NCBI GenBank assembly: GCA_964020085.1 | Contig: CAXHUQ010000829.1 | Span: 186,001-250,000, forward strand | DNA from: Micromussa lordhowensis | Lineage: Eukaryota; Cnidaria; Anthozoa; Scleractinia; Lobophylliidae | DNA length: 64,000 bases | Direction: 5' to 3' | Shown here: in pieces, positions 38,901 through 52,059 of the stretch | How positions within the stretch are numbered: position 1 is the stretch's first letter | Layout: every line of letters begins with the position of its first letter | Notes under the pieces: generated by a model | What the model saw: the letters and a program-made list of their open reading frames with translations, nothing else | Database searches by the model: none | What the model was told of the DNA's origin: nothing | Translations under genes and position numbers: made by a program

Positions 38901-41900
38901 AAGCACTCCTGGGGTGGGTCCGGGTCCACATGCAAAGTTTCGGAGCTGCGCGACATCTCGCACTATGCTAACCAGCCCGTTTGCTAATTAGCCGAACTTT
39001 GCGCGCGTCGCAACTTTGCAAACTAATACCACCAAAGCACTCCCGGGGTCGGTCCGGGTCCAAATGCGAAGTATCGGAGCTTCGCGAAATCTCCCACTAT
39101 GCTAATCAGCCCGCAGATCCCCAGGCGTGGCCGGCTGGCTGACTCGTTAGCCGAGCTTGACGCGTGTCACAACTTGGCAAACTAATGGCACCAAAGCACT
39201 CCTGGGGTGGGTCCGGGTGTACATGCAAAGTTTCGGAGCTGCGCGACATCTCGCACTATGCTAACCAGCCCGTTTGCTAATTAGCCGAACTTTGCGCGCG
39301 TCGCAACTTTGCAAACTAATACCACCAAAGCACTCCCGGGGTCGGTCCGGGTCCAAATGCGAAGTATCGGAGCTGCGCGAAATCTCCCACTATGCTAATC
39401 AGCCCGCAGATCCCCAGGCGTGGCCGGCTGGCTGACTCGTTAGCCGAGCTTGACGCGTGTCGCAACTTGGCAAACTAATGGCACCAAAGCACTCCTGGGG
39501 TGGGTCCGGGTCCACATGCAAAGTTTCGGAGCTGCGCGACATCTCGCACTATGCTAACCAGCCCGTTTGCTAATTAGCCGAACTTTGCGCGCGTCGCAAC
39601 TTTGCAAACTAATACCACCAAAGCACTCCCGGGGTCGGTCCGGATCCAAATGCGAAGTATCGGAGCTGCGCGAAATCTCCCACTATGCTAATCAGCCCGC
39701 AGATCCCTAGGCGTGGCCGGCTGGCTGACTCGTTAGCCGAGCTTGACGCGTGTCGCAACTTGGCAAACTAATGGCACCAAAGCACTCCTGGGGTGGGTCC
39801 GGGTCCACATGCAAAGTTTCGGAGCTGCGCGACATCTCGCACTATGCTAACCAGCCCGTTTGCTAATTAGCCGAACTTTGCGCGCGTCGCAACTTTGCAA
39901 ACTAATACCACCAAAGCACTCCCGGGGTCGGTCCGGGTCCAAATGCGAAGTATCGGAGCTTCGCGAAATCTCCCACTATGCTAATCAGCCCGCAGATCCC
40001 CAGGCGTGGCCGGCTGGCTGACTCGTTAGCCGAGCTTGACGCGTGTCACAACTTGGCAAACTAATGGCACCAAAGCACTCCTGGGGTGGGTCCGGGTCTA
40101 CATGCAAAGTTTCGGAGCTGCGCGACATCTCGCACTATGCTAACCAGCCCGTTTGCTAATTAGCCGAACTTTGCGCGCGTCGCAACTTTGCAAACTAATA
40201 CCACCAAAGCACTCCCGGGGTCGGTCCGGGTCCAAATGCGAAGTATCGGAGCTGCGCGAAATCTCCCACTATGCTAATCAGCCCGCAGATCCCCAGGCGT
40301 GGCCGGCTGGCTGACTCGTTAGCCGAGCTTGACGCGTGTCGCAACTTGGCAAACTAATGGCACCAAAGCACTCCTGGGGTGGGTCCGGGTCCACATGCAA
40401 AGTTTCGGAGCTGCGCGACATCTCGCACTATGCTAACCAGCCCGTTTGCTAATTAGCCGAACTTTGCGCGCGTCGCAACTTTGCAAACTAATACCACCAA
40501 AGCACTCCCGGGGTCGGTCCGGATCCAAATGCGAAGTATCGGAGCTGCGCGAAATCTCCCACTATGCTAATCAGCCCGCAGATCCCCAGGCGTGGCCGGC
40601 TGGCTGACTCGTTAGCCGAGCTTGACGCGTGTCGCAACTTGGCAAACTAATGGCACCAAAGCACTCCTGGGGTGGGTCCGGGTCCACATGCAAAGTTTCG
40701 GAGCTGCGCGACATCTCGCACTATGCTAACCAGCCCGTTTGCTAATTAGCCGAACTTTGCGCGCGTCGCAACTTTGCAAACTAATACCACCAAAGCACTC
40801 CCGGGGTCGGTCCGGGTCCAAATGCGAAGTATCGGAGCTGCGCGAAATCTCCCACTATGCTAATCAGCCCGCAGATCCCCAGGCGTGGCCGGCTGGCTGA
40901 CTCGTTAGCCGAGCTTGACGCGTGTCACAACTTGGCAAACTAATGGCACCAAAGCACTCCTGGGGTGGGTCCGGGTCTACATGCAAAGTTTCGGAGCTGC
41001 GCGACATCTCGCACTATGCTAACCAGCCCGTTTGCTAATTAGCCGAACTTTGCGCGCGTCGCAACTTTGCAAACTAATACCACCAAAGCACTCCCGGGGT
41101 CGGTCCGGGTCCAAATGCGAAGTATCGGAGCTGCGCGAAATCTCCCACTATGCTAATCAGCCCGCAGATCCCCAGGCGTGGCCGGCTGGCTGACTCGTTA
41201 GCCGAGCTTGACGCGTGTCGCAACTTGGCAAACTAATGGCACCAAAGCACTCCTGGGGTGGGTCCGGGTCCACATGCAAAGTTTCGGAGCTGCGCGACAT
41301 CTCGCACTATGCTAACCAGCCCGTTTGCTAATTAGCCGAACTTTGCGCGCGTCGCAACTTTGCAAACTAATACCACCAAAGCACTCCCGGGGTCGGTCCG
41401 GGTCCAAATGCAAAGTATCGGAGCTGCGCGAAATCTCCCACTATGCTAATCAGCCCGCAGATCCCCAGGCGTGGCCGGCTGGCTGACTCGTTAGCCGAGC
41501 TTGACGCGTGTCGCAACTTGATAAACTAATGGCACCAAAGCACTCCTGGGGTGGGTCCGGGTCCACATGCAAAGTTTCGGAGCTGCGCGACATCTCGCAC
41601 TATGCTAACCAGCCCGTTTGCTAATTAGCCGAACTTTGCGCGCGTCGCAACTTTGCAAACTAATACCACCAAAGCACTCCCGGGGTCGGTCCGGGTCCAA
41701 ATGCGAAGTATCGGAGCTGCGCGAAATCTCCCACTATGCTAATCAGCCCGCAGATCCCCAGGCGTGGCCGGCTGGCTGACTCGTTAGCCGAGCTTGACGC
41801 GTGTCGCAACTTGGCAAACTAATGGCACCAAAGCACTCCTGGGGTGGGTCCGGGTCCACATGCAAAGTTTCGGAGCTGCGCGACATCTCGCACTATGCTA

Positions 41901-42599
41901 ACCAGCCCGTTTGCTAATTAGCCGAACTTTGCGCGCGTCGCAACTTTGCAAACTTATACCACCAAAGCACTCCCGGGGTCGGTCCGGGTCCAAATGCGAA
42001 GTATCGGAGCTGCGCGAAATCTCCCACTATGCTAATCAGCCCGCAGATCCCCAGGCGTGGCCGGCTGGCTGACTCGTTAGCCGAGCTTGACGCGTGTCGC
42101 AACTTGGCAAACTAATGGCACCAAAGCACTCCTGGGGTGGGTCCGGGTCCACATGCAAAGTTTCGGAGCTGCGCGACATCTCGCACTATGCTAACCAGCC
42201 CGTTTGCTAATTAGCCGAACTTTGCGCGCGTCGCAACTTTGCAAACTAATACCACCAAAGCACTCCCGGGGTCGGTCCGGGTCCAAATGCGAAGTATCGG
42301 AGCTGCGCGAAATCTCCCACTATGCTAATCAGCCCGCAGATCCCCAGGCGTGGCCGGCTGGCTGACTCGTTAGCCGAGCTTGACGCGTGTCGCAACTTGG
42401 CAAACTAATGGCACCAAAGCACTCCTGGGGTGGGTCCGGGTCCACATGCAAAGTTTCGGAGCTGCGCGACATCTCGCACTATGCTAACCAGCCCGTTTGC
42501 TAATTAGCCGAACTTTGCGCGCGTCGCAACTTTGCAAACTAATACCACCAAAGCACTCCCGGGGTCGGTCCGGGTCCAAATGCGAAGTATCGGAGCTGC

Positions 42600-45500
42600 G
42601 CGAAATCTCCCACTATGCTAATCAGCCCGCAGATCCCCAGGCGTGGCCGGCTGGCTGACTCGTTAGCCGAGCTTGACACGTGTCGCAACTTGGCAAACTA
42701 ATGGCACCAAAGCACTCCTGGGGTGGGTCCGGGTCCACATGCAAAGTTTCGGAGCTGCGCGACATCTCGCACTATGCTAACCAGCCCGTTTGCTAATTAG
42801 CCAAACTTTGCGCGCGTCGCAACTTTGCAAACTAATACCACCAAAGCACTCCCGGGGTCGGTCCGGGTCCAAATGCGAAGTATCGGAGCTGCGCGAAATC
42901 TCCCACTATGCTAATCAGCCCGCAGATCCCCAGGCGTGGCCGGCTGGCTGACTCGTTAGCCGAGCTTGACGCGTGTCGCAACTTGGCAAACTAATGGCAC
43001 CAAAGCACTCCTGGGGTGGGTCCGGGTCCACATGCAAAGTTTCGGAGCTGCGCGACATCTCGCACTATGCTAACCAGCCCGTTTGCTAATTAGCCAAACT
43101 TTGCGCGCGTCGCAACTTTGCAAACTAATACCACCAAAGCACTCCCGGGGTCGGTCCGGGTCCAAATGCGAAGTATCGGAGCTGCGCGAAATCTCCCACT
43201 ATGCTAATCAGCCCGCAGGTCCCCAGGCGTGGCCGGCTGGCTGACTCGTTAGCCGAGCTTGACGCGTGTCGCAACTTGGCAAACTAATGGCACCAAAGCA
43301 CTCCTGGGGTGGGTCTGGGTCCACATGCAAAGTTTCGGAGCTGCGCGACATCTCGCACTATGCTAACCAGCCCGTTTGCTAATTAGCCGAACTTTGCGCA
43401 CGTCGCAACTTTGCAAACTAATACCACCAAAGCACTCCCGGGGTCGGTCCGGGTCCAAATGCGAAGTATCGGAGCTGTGCGAAATCTCCCACTATGCTAA
43501 TCAGCCCGCAGATCCCCAGGCATGGCCGGCTGGCTGACTCGTTAGCCGAGCTTGACGCGTGTCGCAACTTGGCAAACTAATGGCACCAAAGCACTCCTGG
43601 GGTGGGTCCGGGTCCACATGGAAAGTTTCGGAGCTGCGCGACATCTCGCACTATGCTAACCAGCCCGTTTGCTAATTAGCCGAACTTTGCGTGCGTCGCA
43701 ACTTTGCAAACTAATACCACCAAAGCACTCCCGGGGTCGGTCCGGGTCCAAATGCGAAGTATCGGAGCTGCGCGAAATCTCCCACTATGCTAATCAGCCC
43801 GCAGATCCCCAGGCGTGGCCGGCTGGCTGACTCGTTAGCCGAGCTTGACGCGTGTCGCAACTTGGCAAACTAATGGCACCAAAGCACTCCTGGGGTGGGT
43901 CCGGGTCCACATGCAAAGTTTCGGAGCTGCGCGACATCTCGCACTATGCTAACCAGCCCGTTTGCTAATTAGCCGAACTTTGCGCACGTCGCAACTTTGC
44001 AAACTAATACCACCAAAGCACTCCCGGGGTCGGTCCGGGTCCAAATGCGAAGTATCGGAGCTGCGCGAAATCTCCCACTATGCTAATCAGCCCGCAGATC
44101 CCCAGGCGTGGCCGGCTGGCTGACTCGTTAGCCGAGCTTGACGCGTGTCGCAACTTGGCAAACTAATGGCACCAAAGCACTCCTGGGGTGGGTCCGGGTC
44201 CACATGCAAAGTTTCGGAGCTGCGCGACATCTCGCACTATGCTAACCAGCCCGTTTGCTAATTAGCCGAACTTTGCGCGCGTCGCAACTTTGCAAACTAA
44301 TACCACCAAAGCACTCCCGGGGTCGGTCCGGGTCCAAATGCGAAGTATCGGAGCTGCGCGAAATCTCCCACTATGCTAATCAGCCCGCAGATCCCCAGGC
44401 GTGGCCGGCTGGCTGACTCGTTAGCCGAGCTTGACACGTGTCGCAACTTGGCAAACTAATGGCACCAAAGCACTCCTGGGGTGGGTCCGGGTCCACATGC
44501 AAAGTTTCGGAGCTGCGCGACATCTCGCACTATGCTAACCAGCCCGTTTGCTAATTAGCCAAACTTTGCGCGCGTCGCAACTTTGCAAACTAATACCACC
44601 AAAGCACTCCCGGGGTCGGTCCGGGTCCAAATGCGAAGTATCGGAGCTGCGCGAAATCTCCCACTATGCTAATCAGCCCGCAGATCCCCAGGCGTGGCCG
44701 GCTGGCTGACTCGTTAGCCGAGCTTGACGCGTGTCGCAACTTGGCAAACTAATGGCACCAAAGCACTCCTGGGGTGGGTCCGGGTCCACATGCAAAGTTT
44801 CGGAGCTGCGCGACATCTCGCACTATGCTAACCAGCCCGTTTGCTAATTAGCCAAACTTTGCGCGCGTCGCAACTTTGCAAACTAATACCACCAAAGCAC
44901 TCCCGGGGTCGGTCCGGGTCCAAATGCGAAGTATCGGAGCTGCGCGAAATCTCCCACTATGCTAATCAGCCCGCAGGTCCCCAGGCGTGGCCGGCTGGCT
45001 GACTCGTTAGCCGAGCTTGACGCGTGTCGCAACTTGGCAAACTAATGGCACCAAAGCACTCCTGGGGTGGGTCTGGGTCCACATGCAAAGTTTCGGAGCT
45101 GCGCGACATCTCGCACTATGCTAACCAGCCCGTTTGCTAATTAGCCGAACTTTGCGCACGTCGCAACTTTGCAAACTAATACCACCAAAGCACTCCCGGG
45201 GTCGGTCCGGGTCCAAATGCGAAGTATCGGAGCTGTGCGAAATCTCCCACTATGCTAATCAGCCCGCAGATCCCCAGGCGTGGCCGGCTGGCTGACTCGT
45301 TAGCCGAGCTTGACGCGTGTCGCAACTTGGCAAACTAATGGCACCAAAGCACTCCTGGGGTGGGTCCGGGTCCACATGGAAAGTTTCGGAGCTGCGCGAC
45401 ATCTCGCACTATGCTAACCAGCCCGTTTGCTAATTAGCCGAACTTTGCGTGCGTCGCAACTTTGCAAACTAATACCACCAAAGCACTCCCGGGGTCGGTC

Positions 45501-46000
45501 CGGGTCCAAATGCGAAGTATCGGAGCTGCGCGAAATCTCCCACTATGCTAATCAGCCCGCAGATCCCCAGGCGTGGCCGGCTGGCTGACTCGTTAGCCGA
45601 GCTTGACGCGTGTCGCAACTTGGCAAACTAATGGCACCAAAGCACTCCTGGGGTGGGTCCGGGTCCACATGCAAAGTTTCGGAGCTGCGCGACATCTCGC
45701 ACTATGCTAACCAGCCCGTTTGCTAATTAGCCGAACTTTGCGCACGTCGCAACTTTGCAAACTAATACCACCAAAGCACTCCCGGGGTCGGTCCGGGTCC
45801 AAATGCGAAGTATCGGAGCTGCGCGAAATCTCCCACTATGCTAATCAGCCCGCAGATCCCCAGGCGTGGCCGGCTGGCTGACTCGTTAGCCGAGCTTGAC
45901 GCGTGTCGCAACTTGGCAAACTAATGGCACCAAAGCACTCCTGGGGTGGGTCAGGGTCCACATGCAAAGTTTCGGAGCTGCGCGACATCTCGCACTATGC
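42600..46000. repeat. Six-unit higher-order duplication (1758 bp)
   Basis: Rare variants GACACGTGTCG (42675, 44433), CCCGCAGGTCC (43213, 44971), GGGTCTGGGTCC and CACATGGAAAG recur in the same order at an offset of exactly 1758 bp, six times 293. Edges are approximate. Confidence 0.88.
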
Positions 46001-49000
46001 TAACCAGCCCGTTTGCTAATTAGCCGAACTTTGCGCGCGTCGCAACTTTGCAAACTAATACCACCAAAGCACTCCCGGGGTCGGTCCGGGTCCAAATGCG
46101 AAGTATCGGAGCTGCGCGAAATCTCCCACTATGCTAATCAGCCCGCAGATCCCCAGGCGTGGCCGGCTGGCTGACTCGTTAGCCGAGCTTGACGCGTGTC
46201 GCAACTTGGCAAACTAATGGCACCAAAGCACTCCTGGGGTGGGTCCGGGTCCACATGCAAAGTTTCGAAGCTGCGCGACATCTCGCACTATGCTAACCAG
46301 CCCGTTTGCTAATTAGCCGAACTTTGCGCGCGTCGCAACTTTGCAAACTAATACCACCAAAGCACTCCCGGGGTCGGTCCGGGTCCAAATGCGAAGTATC
46401 GGAGCTGCGCGAAATCTTCCACTATGCTAATCAGCCCGCAGATCCCCAGGCGTGGCCGGCTGGCTGACTCGTTAGCCGAGCTTGACGCGTGTCGCAACTT
46501 GGCAAACTAATGGCACCAAAGCACTCCTGGGGTGGGTCCGGGTCCACATGCAAAGTTTCGGAGCTGCGCGACATCTCGCACTATGCTAACCAGCCCGTTT
46601 GCTAATTAGCCGAACTTTGCGTGCGTCGCAACTTTGCAAACTAATACCACCAAAGCACTCCCGGGGTCGGTCCGGGTCCAAATGCGAAGTATCGGAGCTG
46701 CGCGAAATCTCCCACTATGCTAATCAGCCCGCAGATCCCCAGGCGTGGCCGGCTGGCTGACTCGTTAGCCGAGCTTGACGCGTGTCGCAACTTGGCAAAC
46801 TAATGGCACCAAAGCACTCCTGGGGTGGGTCCGGGTCCACATGCAAAGTTTCGGAGCTGCGCGACATCTCGCACTATGCTAACCAGCCCGTTTGCTAATT
46901 AGCCGAACTTTGCGCGCGTCGCAACTTTGCAAACTAATACCACCAAAGCACTCCCGGGGTCGGTCCGGGTCCAAATGCGAAGTATCGGAGCTGCGCGAAA
47001 TCTCCCACTATGCTAATCAGCCCGCAGATCCCCAGGCGTGGCCGGCTGGCTGACTCGTTAGCCGAGCTTGACGCGTGTCGCAACTTGGCAAACTAATGGC
47101 ACCAAAGCACTCCTGGGGTGGGTCCGGGTCCACATGCAAAGTTTCGGAGCTGCGCGACATCTCGCACTATGCTAACCAGCCCGTTTGCTAATTAGCCGAA
47201 CTTTGCGCGCGTCGCAACTTTGCAAACTAATACCACCAAAGCACTCCCGGGGTCGGTCCGGGTCCAAATGCGAAGTATCGGAGCTGCGCGAAATCTCCCA
47301 CTATGCTAATCAGCCCGCAGATCCCCAGGCGTGGCCGGCTGGCTGACTCGTTAGCCGAGCTTGACGCGTGTCGCAACTTGGCAAACTAATGGCACCAAAG
47401 CACTCCTGGGGTGGGTCCGGGTCCACATGCAAAGTTTCGGAGCTGCGCGACATCTCGCACTATGCTAACCAGCCCGTTTGCTAATTAGCCGAACTTTGCG
47501 CGCGTCGCAACTTTGCAAACTAATACCACCAAAGCACTCCCGGGGTCGGTCCGGGTCCAAATGCGAAGTATCGGAGCTGCGCGAAATCTCCCACTATGCT
47601 AATCAGCCCACAGATCCCCAGGCGTGGCCGGCTGGCTGACTCGTTAGCCGAGCTTGACGCGTGTCGCAACTTGGCAAACTAATGGCACCAAAGCACTCCT
47701 GGGGTGGGTCCGGGTCCACATGCAAAGTTTCGGAGCTGCGCGACATCTCGCACTATGCTAACCAGCCCGTTTGCTAATTAGCCGAACTTTGCGCGCGTCG
47801 CAACTTTGCAAACTAATACCACCAAAGCACTCCCGGGGTCGGTCCGGGTCCAAATGCGAAGTATCGGAGCTGCGCGAAATCTCCCACTATGCTAATCAGC
47901 CCGCAGATCCCCAGGCGTGGCCGGCTGGCTGACTCGTTAGCCGAGCTTGACGCGTGTCGCAACTTGGCAAACTAATGGCACCAAAGCACTCCTGGGGTGG
48001 GTCCGGGTCCACATGCAAAGTTTCGGAGCTGCGCGACATCTCGCACTATGCTAACCAGCCCGTTTGCTAATTAGCCGAACTTTGCGCGCGTCGCAACTTT
48101 GCAAACTAATACCACCAAAGCACTCCCGGGGTCGGTCCGGGTCCAAATGCGAAGTATCGGAGCTGCGCGAAATCTCCCACTATGCTAATCAGCCCGCAGA
48201 TCCCCAGGCGTGGCCGGCTGGCTGACTCGTTAGCCGAGCTTGACGCGTGTCGCAACTTGGCAAACTAATGGCACCAAAGCACTCCTGGGGTGGGTCCGGG
48301 TCCACATGCAAAGTTTCGGAGCTGCGCGACATCTCGCACTATGCTAACCAGCCCGTTTGCTAATTAGCCGAACTTTGCGCGCGTCGCAACTTTGCAAACT
48401 AATACCACCAAAGCACTCCCGGGGTCGGTCCGGGTCCAAATGCGAAGTATCGGAGCTGCGCGAAATCTCCCACTATGCTAATCAGCCCGCAGATCCCCAG
48501 GCGTGGCCGGCTGGCTGACTCGTTAGCCGAGCTTGACGCGTGTCGCAACTTGGCAAACTAATGGCACCAAAGCACTCCTGGGGTGGGTCCGGGTCCACAT
48601 GCAAAGTTTCGGAGCTGCGCGACATCTCGCACTATGCTAACCAGCCCGTTTGCTAATTAGCCGAACTTTGCGCGCGTCGCAACTTTGCAAACTATTACCA
48701 CCAAAGCACTCCCGGGGTCGGTCCGGGTCCAAATGCGAAGTATCGGAGCTGCGCGAAATCTCCCACTATGCTAATCAGCCCGCAGATCCCCAGGCGTGGC
48801 CGGCTGGCTGACTCGTTAGCCGAGCTTGACGCGTGTCGCAACTTGGCAAACTAATGGCACCAAAGCACTCCTGGGGTGGGTCCAGGTCCACATGCAAAGT
48901 TTCGGAGCTGCGCGACATCTCGCACTATGCTAACCAGCCCGTTTGCTAATTAGCCGAACTTTGCGCGCGTCGCAACTTTGCAAACTAATACCACCAAAGC

Positions 49001-52000
49001 ACTCCCGGGGTCGGTCCGGGTCCAAATGCGAAGTATCGGAGCTGCGCGAAATCTCCCACTATGCTAATCAGCCCGCAGATCCCCAGGCGTGGCCGGCTGG
49101 CTGACTCGTTAGCCGAGCTTGACGCGTGTCGCAACTTGGCAAACTAATGGCACCAAAGCACTCCTGGGGTGGGTCCGGGTCCACATGCAAAGTTTCGGAG
49201 CTGCGCGACATCTCGCACTATGCTAACCAGCCCGTTTGCTAATTAGCCGAACTTTGCGCGCGTCGCAACTTTGCAAACTAATACCACCAAAGCACTCCCG
49301 GGGTCGGTCCGGGTCCAAATGCGAAGTATCGGAGCTGCGCGAAATCTCCCACTATGCTAATCAGCCCGCAGATCCCCAGGCGTGGCCGGCTGGCTGACTC
49401 GTTAGCCGAGCTTGACGCGTGTCGCAACTTGGCAAACTAATGGCACCAAAGCACTCCTGGGGTGGGTCCGGGTCCACATGCAAAGTTTCGGAGCTGTGCG
49501 ACATCTCGCACTATGCTAACCAGCCCGTTTGCTAATTAGCCGAACTTTGCGCGCGTCGCAACTTTGCAAACTAATACCACCAAAGCACTCCCGGGGTCGG
49601 TCCGGGTCCAAATGCGAAGTATCGGAGCTGCGCGAAATCTCCCACTATGCTAATCAGCCCGCAGATCCCCAGGCGTGGCCGGCTGGCTGACTCGTTAGCC
49701 GAGCTTGACGCGTGTCGCAACTTGGCAAACTAATGGCACCAAAGCACTCCTGGGGTGGGTCCGGGTCCACATGCAAAGTTTCGGAGCTGCGCGACATCTC
49801 GCACTATGCTAACCAGCCCGTTTGCTAATTAGCCGAACTTTGCGCGCGTCGCAACTTTGCAAACTAATACCACCAAAGCACTCCCGGGGTCGGTCCGGGT
49901 CCAAATGCGAAGTATCGGAGCTGCGCGAAATCTCCCACTATGCTAATCAGCCTGCAGATCCCCAGGCGTGGCCGGCTGGCTGACTCGTTAGCCGAGCTTG
50001 ACGCGTGTCGCAACTTGGCAAACTAATGGCACCAAAGCACTCCTGGGGTGGGTCCGGGTCCACATGCAAAGTTTCGGAGCTGCGCGACATCTCGCACTAT
50101 GCTAACCAGCCCGTTTGCTAATTAGCCGAACTTTGCGCGCGTCGCAACTTTGCAAACTAATACCACCAAAGCACTCCCGGGGTCGGTCCGGGTCCAAATG
50201 CGAAGTATCGGAGCTGCGCAAAATCTCCCACTATGCTAATCAGCCCGCAGATCCCCAGGCGTGGCCGGCTGGCTGACTCGTTAGCCGAGCTTGACGCGTG
50301 TCGCAACTTGGAAAACTAATGGCACCAAAGCACTCCTGGGGTGGGTCCGGGTCCACATGCAAAGTTTCGGAGCTGCGCGACATCTCGCACTATGCTAACC
50401 AGCCCGTTTGCTAATTAGCCGAACTTTGCGCGCGTCGCAACTTTGCAAACTAATACCACCAAAGCACTCCCGGGGTCGGTCCGGGTCCAAATGCGAAGTA
50501 TCGGAGCTGCGTGAAATCTCCCACTATGCTAATCAGCCCGCAGATCCCCAGGCGTGGCCGGCTGGCTGACTCGTTAGCCGAGCTTGACGCGTGTCGCAAC
50601 TTGGCAATCTAATGGCACCAAAGCACTCCTGGGGTGGGTCCGGGTCCACATGCAAAGTTTCGGAGCTGCGCGACATCTCGCACTATGCTAACCAGCCCGT
50701 TTGCTAATTAGCCGAACTTTGCGCGCGTCGCAACTTTGCAAACTAATACCACCAAAGCACTCCCGGGGTCGGTCCGGGTCCAAATGCGAAGTATCGGAGC
50801 TGCGTGAAATCTCCCACTATGCTAATCAGCCCGCAGATCCCCAGGCGTGGCCGGCTGGCTGACTCGTTAGCCGAGCTTGACGCGTGTCGCAACTTGGCAA
50901 ACTAATGGCACCAAAGCACTCCTGGGGTGGGTCCGGGTCCACATGCAAAGTTTCGGAGCTGCGCGACATCTCGCACTATGCTAACCAGCCCGTTTGCTAA
51001 TTAGCCGAACTTTGCGCGCGTCGCAACTTTGCAAACTAATACCACCAAAGCACTCCCGGGGTCGGTCCGGGTCCAAATGCGAAGTATCGGAGCTGCGCGA
51101 AATCTCCCACTATGCTAATCAGCCCGCAGATCCCCAGGCGTGGCCGGCTGGCTGACTCGTTAGCCGAGCTTGACGCGTGTCGCAACTTGGCAAACTAATG
51201 GCACCAAAGCACTCCTGGGGTGGGTCCGGGTCCACATGCAAAGTTTCGGAGCTGCGCGACATCTCGCACTATGCTAACCAGCCCGTTTGCTAATTAGCCG
51301 AACTTTGCGCGCGTCGCAACTTTGCAAACTAATACCACCAAAGCACTCCCGGGGTCGGTCCGGGTCCAAATGCGAAGTATCGGAGCTGCGCGAAATCTCC
51401 CACTATGCTAATCAGCCCGCAGATCCCCAGGCGTGGCCGGCTGGCTGACTCGTTAGCCGAGCTTGACGCGTGTCGCAACTTGGCAAACTAATGGCACCAA
51501 AGCACTCCTGGGGTGGGTCCGGGTCCACATGCAAAGTTTCGGAGCTGCGCGACATCTCGCACTATGCTAACCAGCCCGTTTGCTAATTAGCCGAACTTTG
51601 CGCGCGTCGCAACTTTGCAAACTAATACCACCAAAGCACTCCCGGGGTCGGTCCGGGTCCAAATGCGAAGTATCGGAGCTGCGCGAAATCTCCCACTATG
51701 CTAATCAGCCCGCAGATCCCCAGGCGTTGCCGGCTGGCTGACTCGTTAGCCGAGCTTGACGCGTGTCGCAACTTGGCAAACTAATGGCACCAAAGCACTC
51801 CTGGGGTGGGTCCGGGTCCACATGCAAAGTTTCGGAGCTGCGCGACATCTCGCACTATGCTAACCAGCCCGTTTGCTAATTAGCCGAACTTTGCGCGCGT
51901 CGCAACTTTGCAAACTAATACCACCAAAGCACTCCCGGGGTCGGTCCGGGTCCAAATGCGAAGTATCGGAGCTGCGCGAAATCTCCCACTATGCTAATCA

Positions 52001-52059
52001 GCCCGCAGATCCCAGGCGTGGCCGGCTGGCTGACTCGTTAGCCGAGCTTGACGCGTGTC

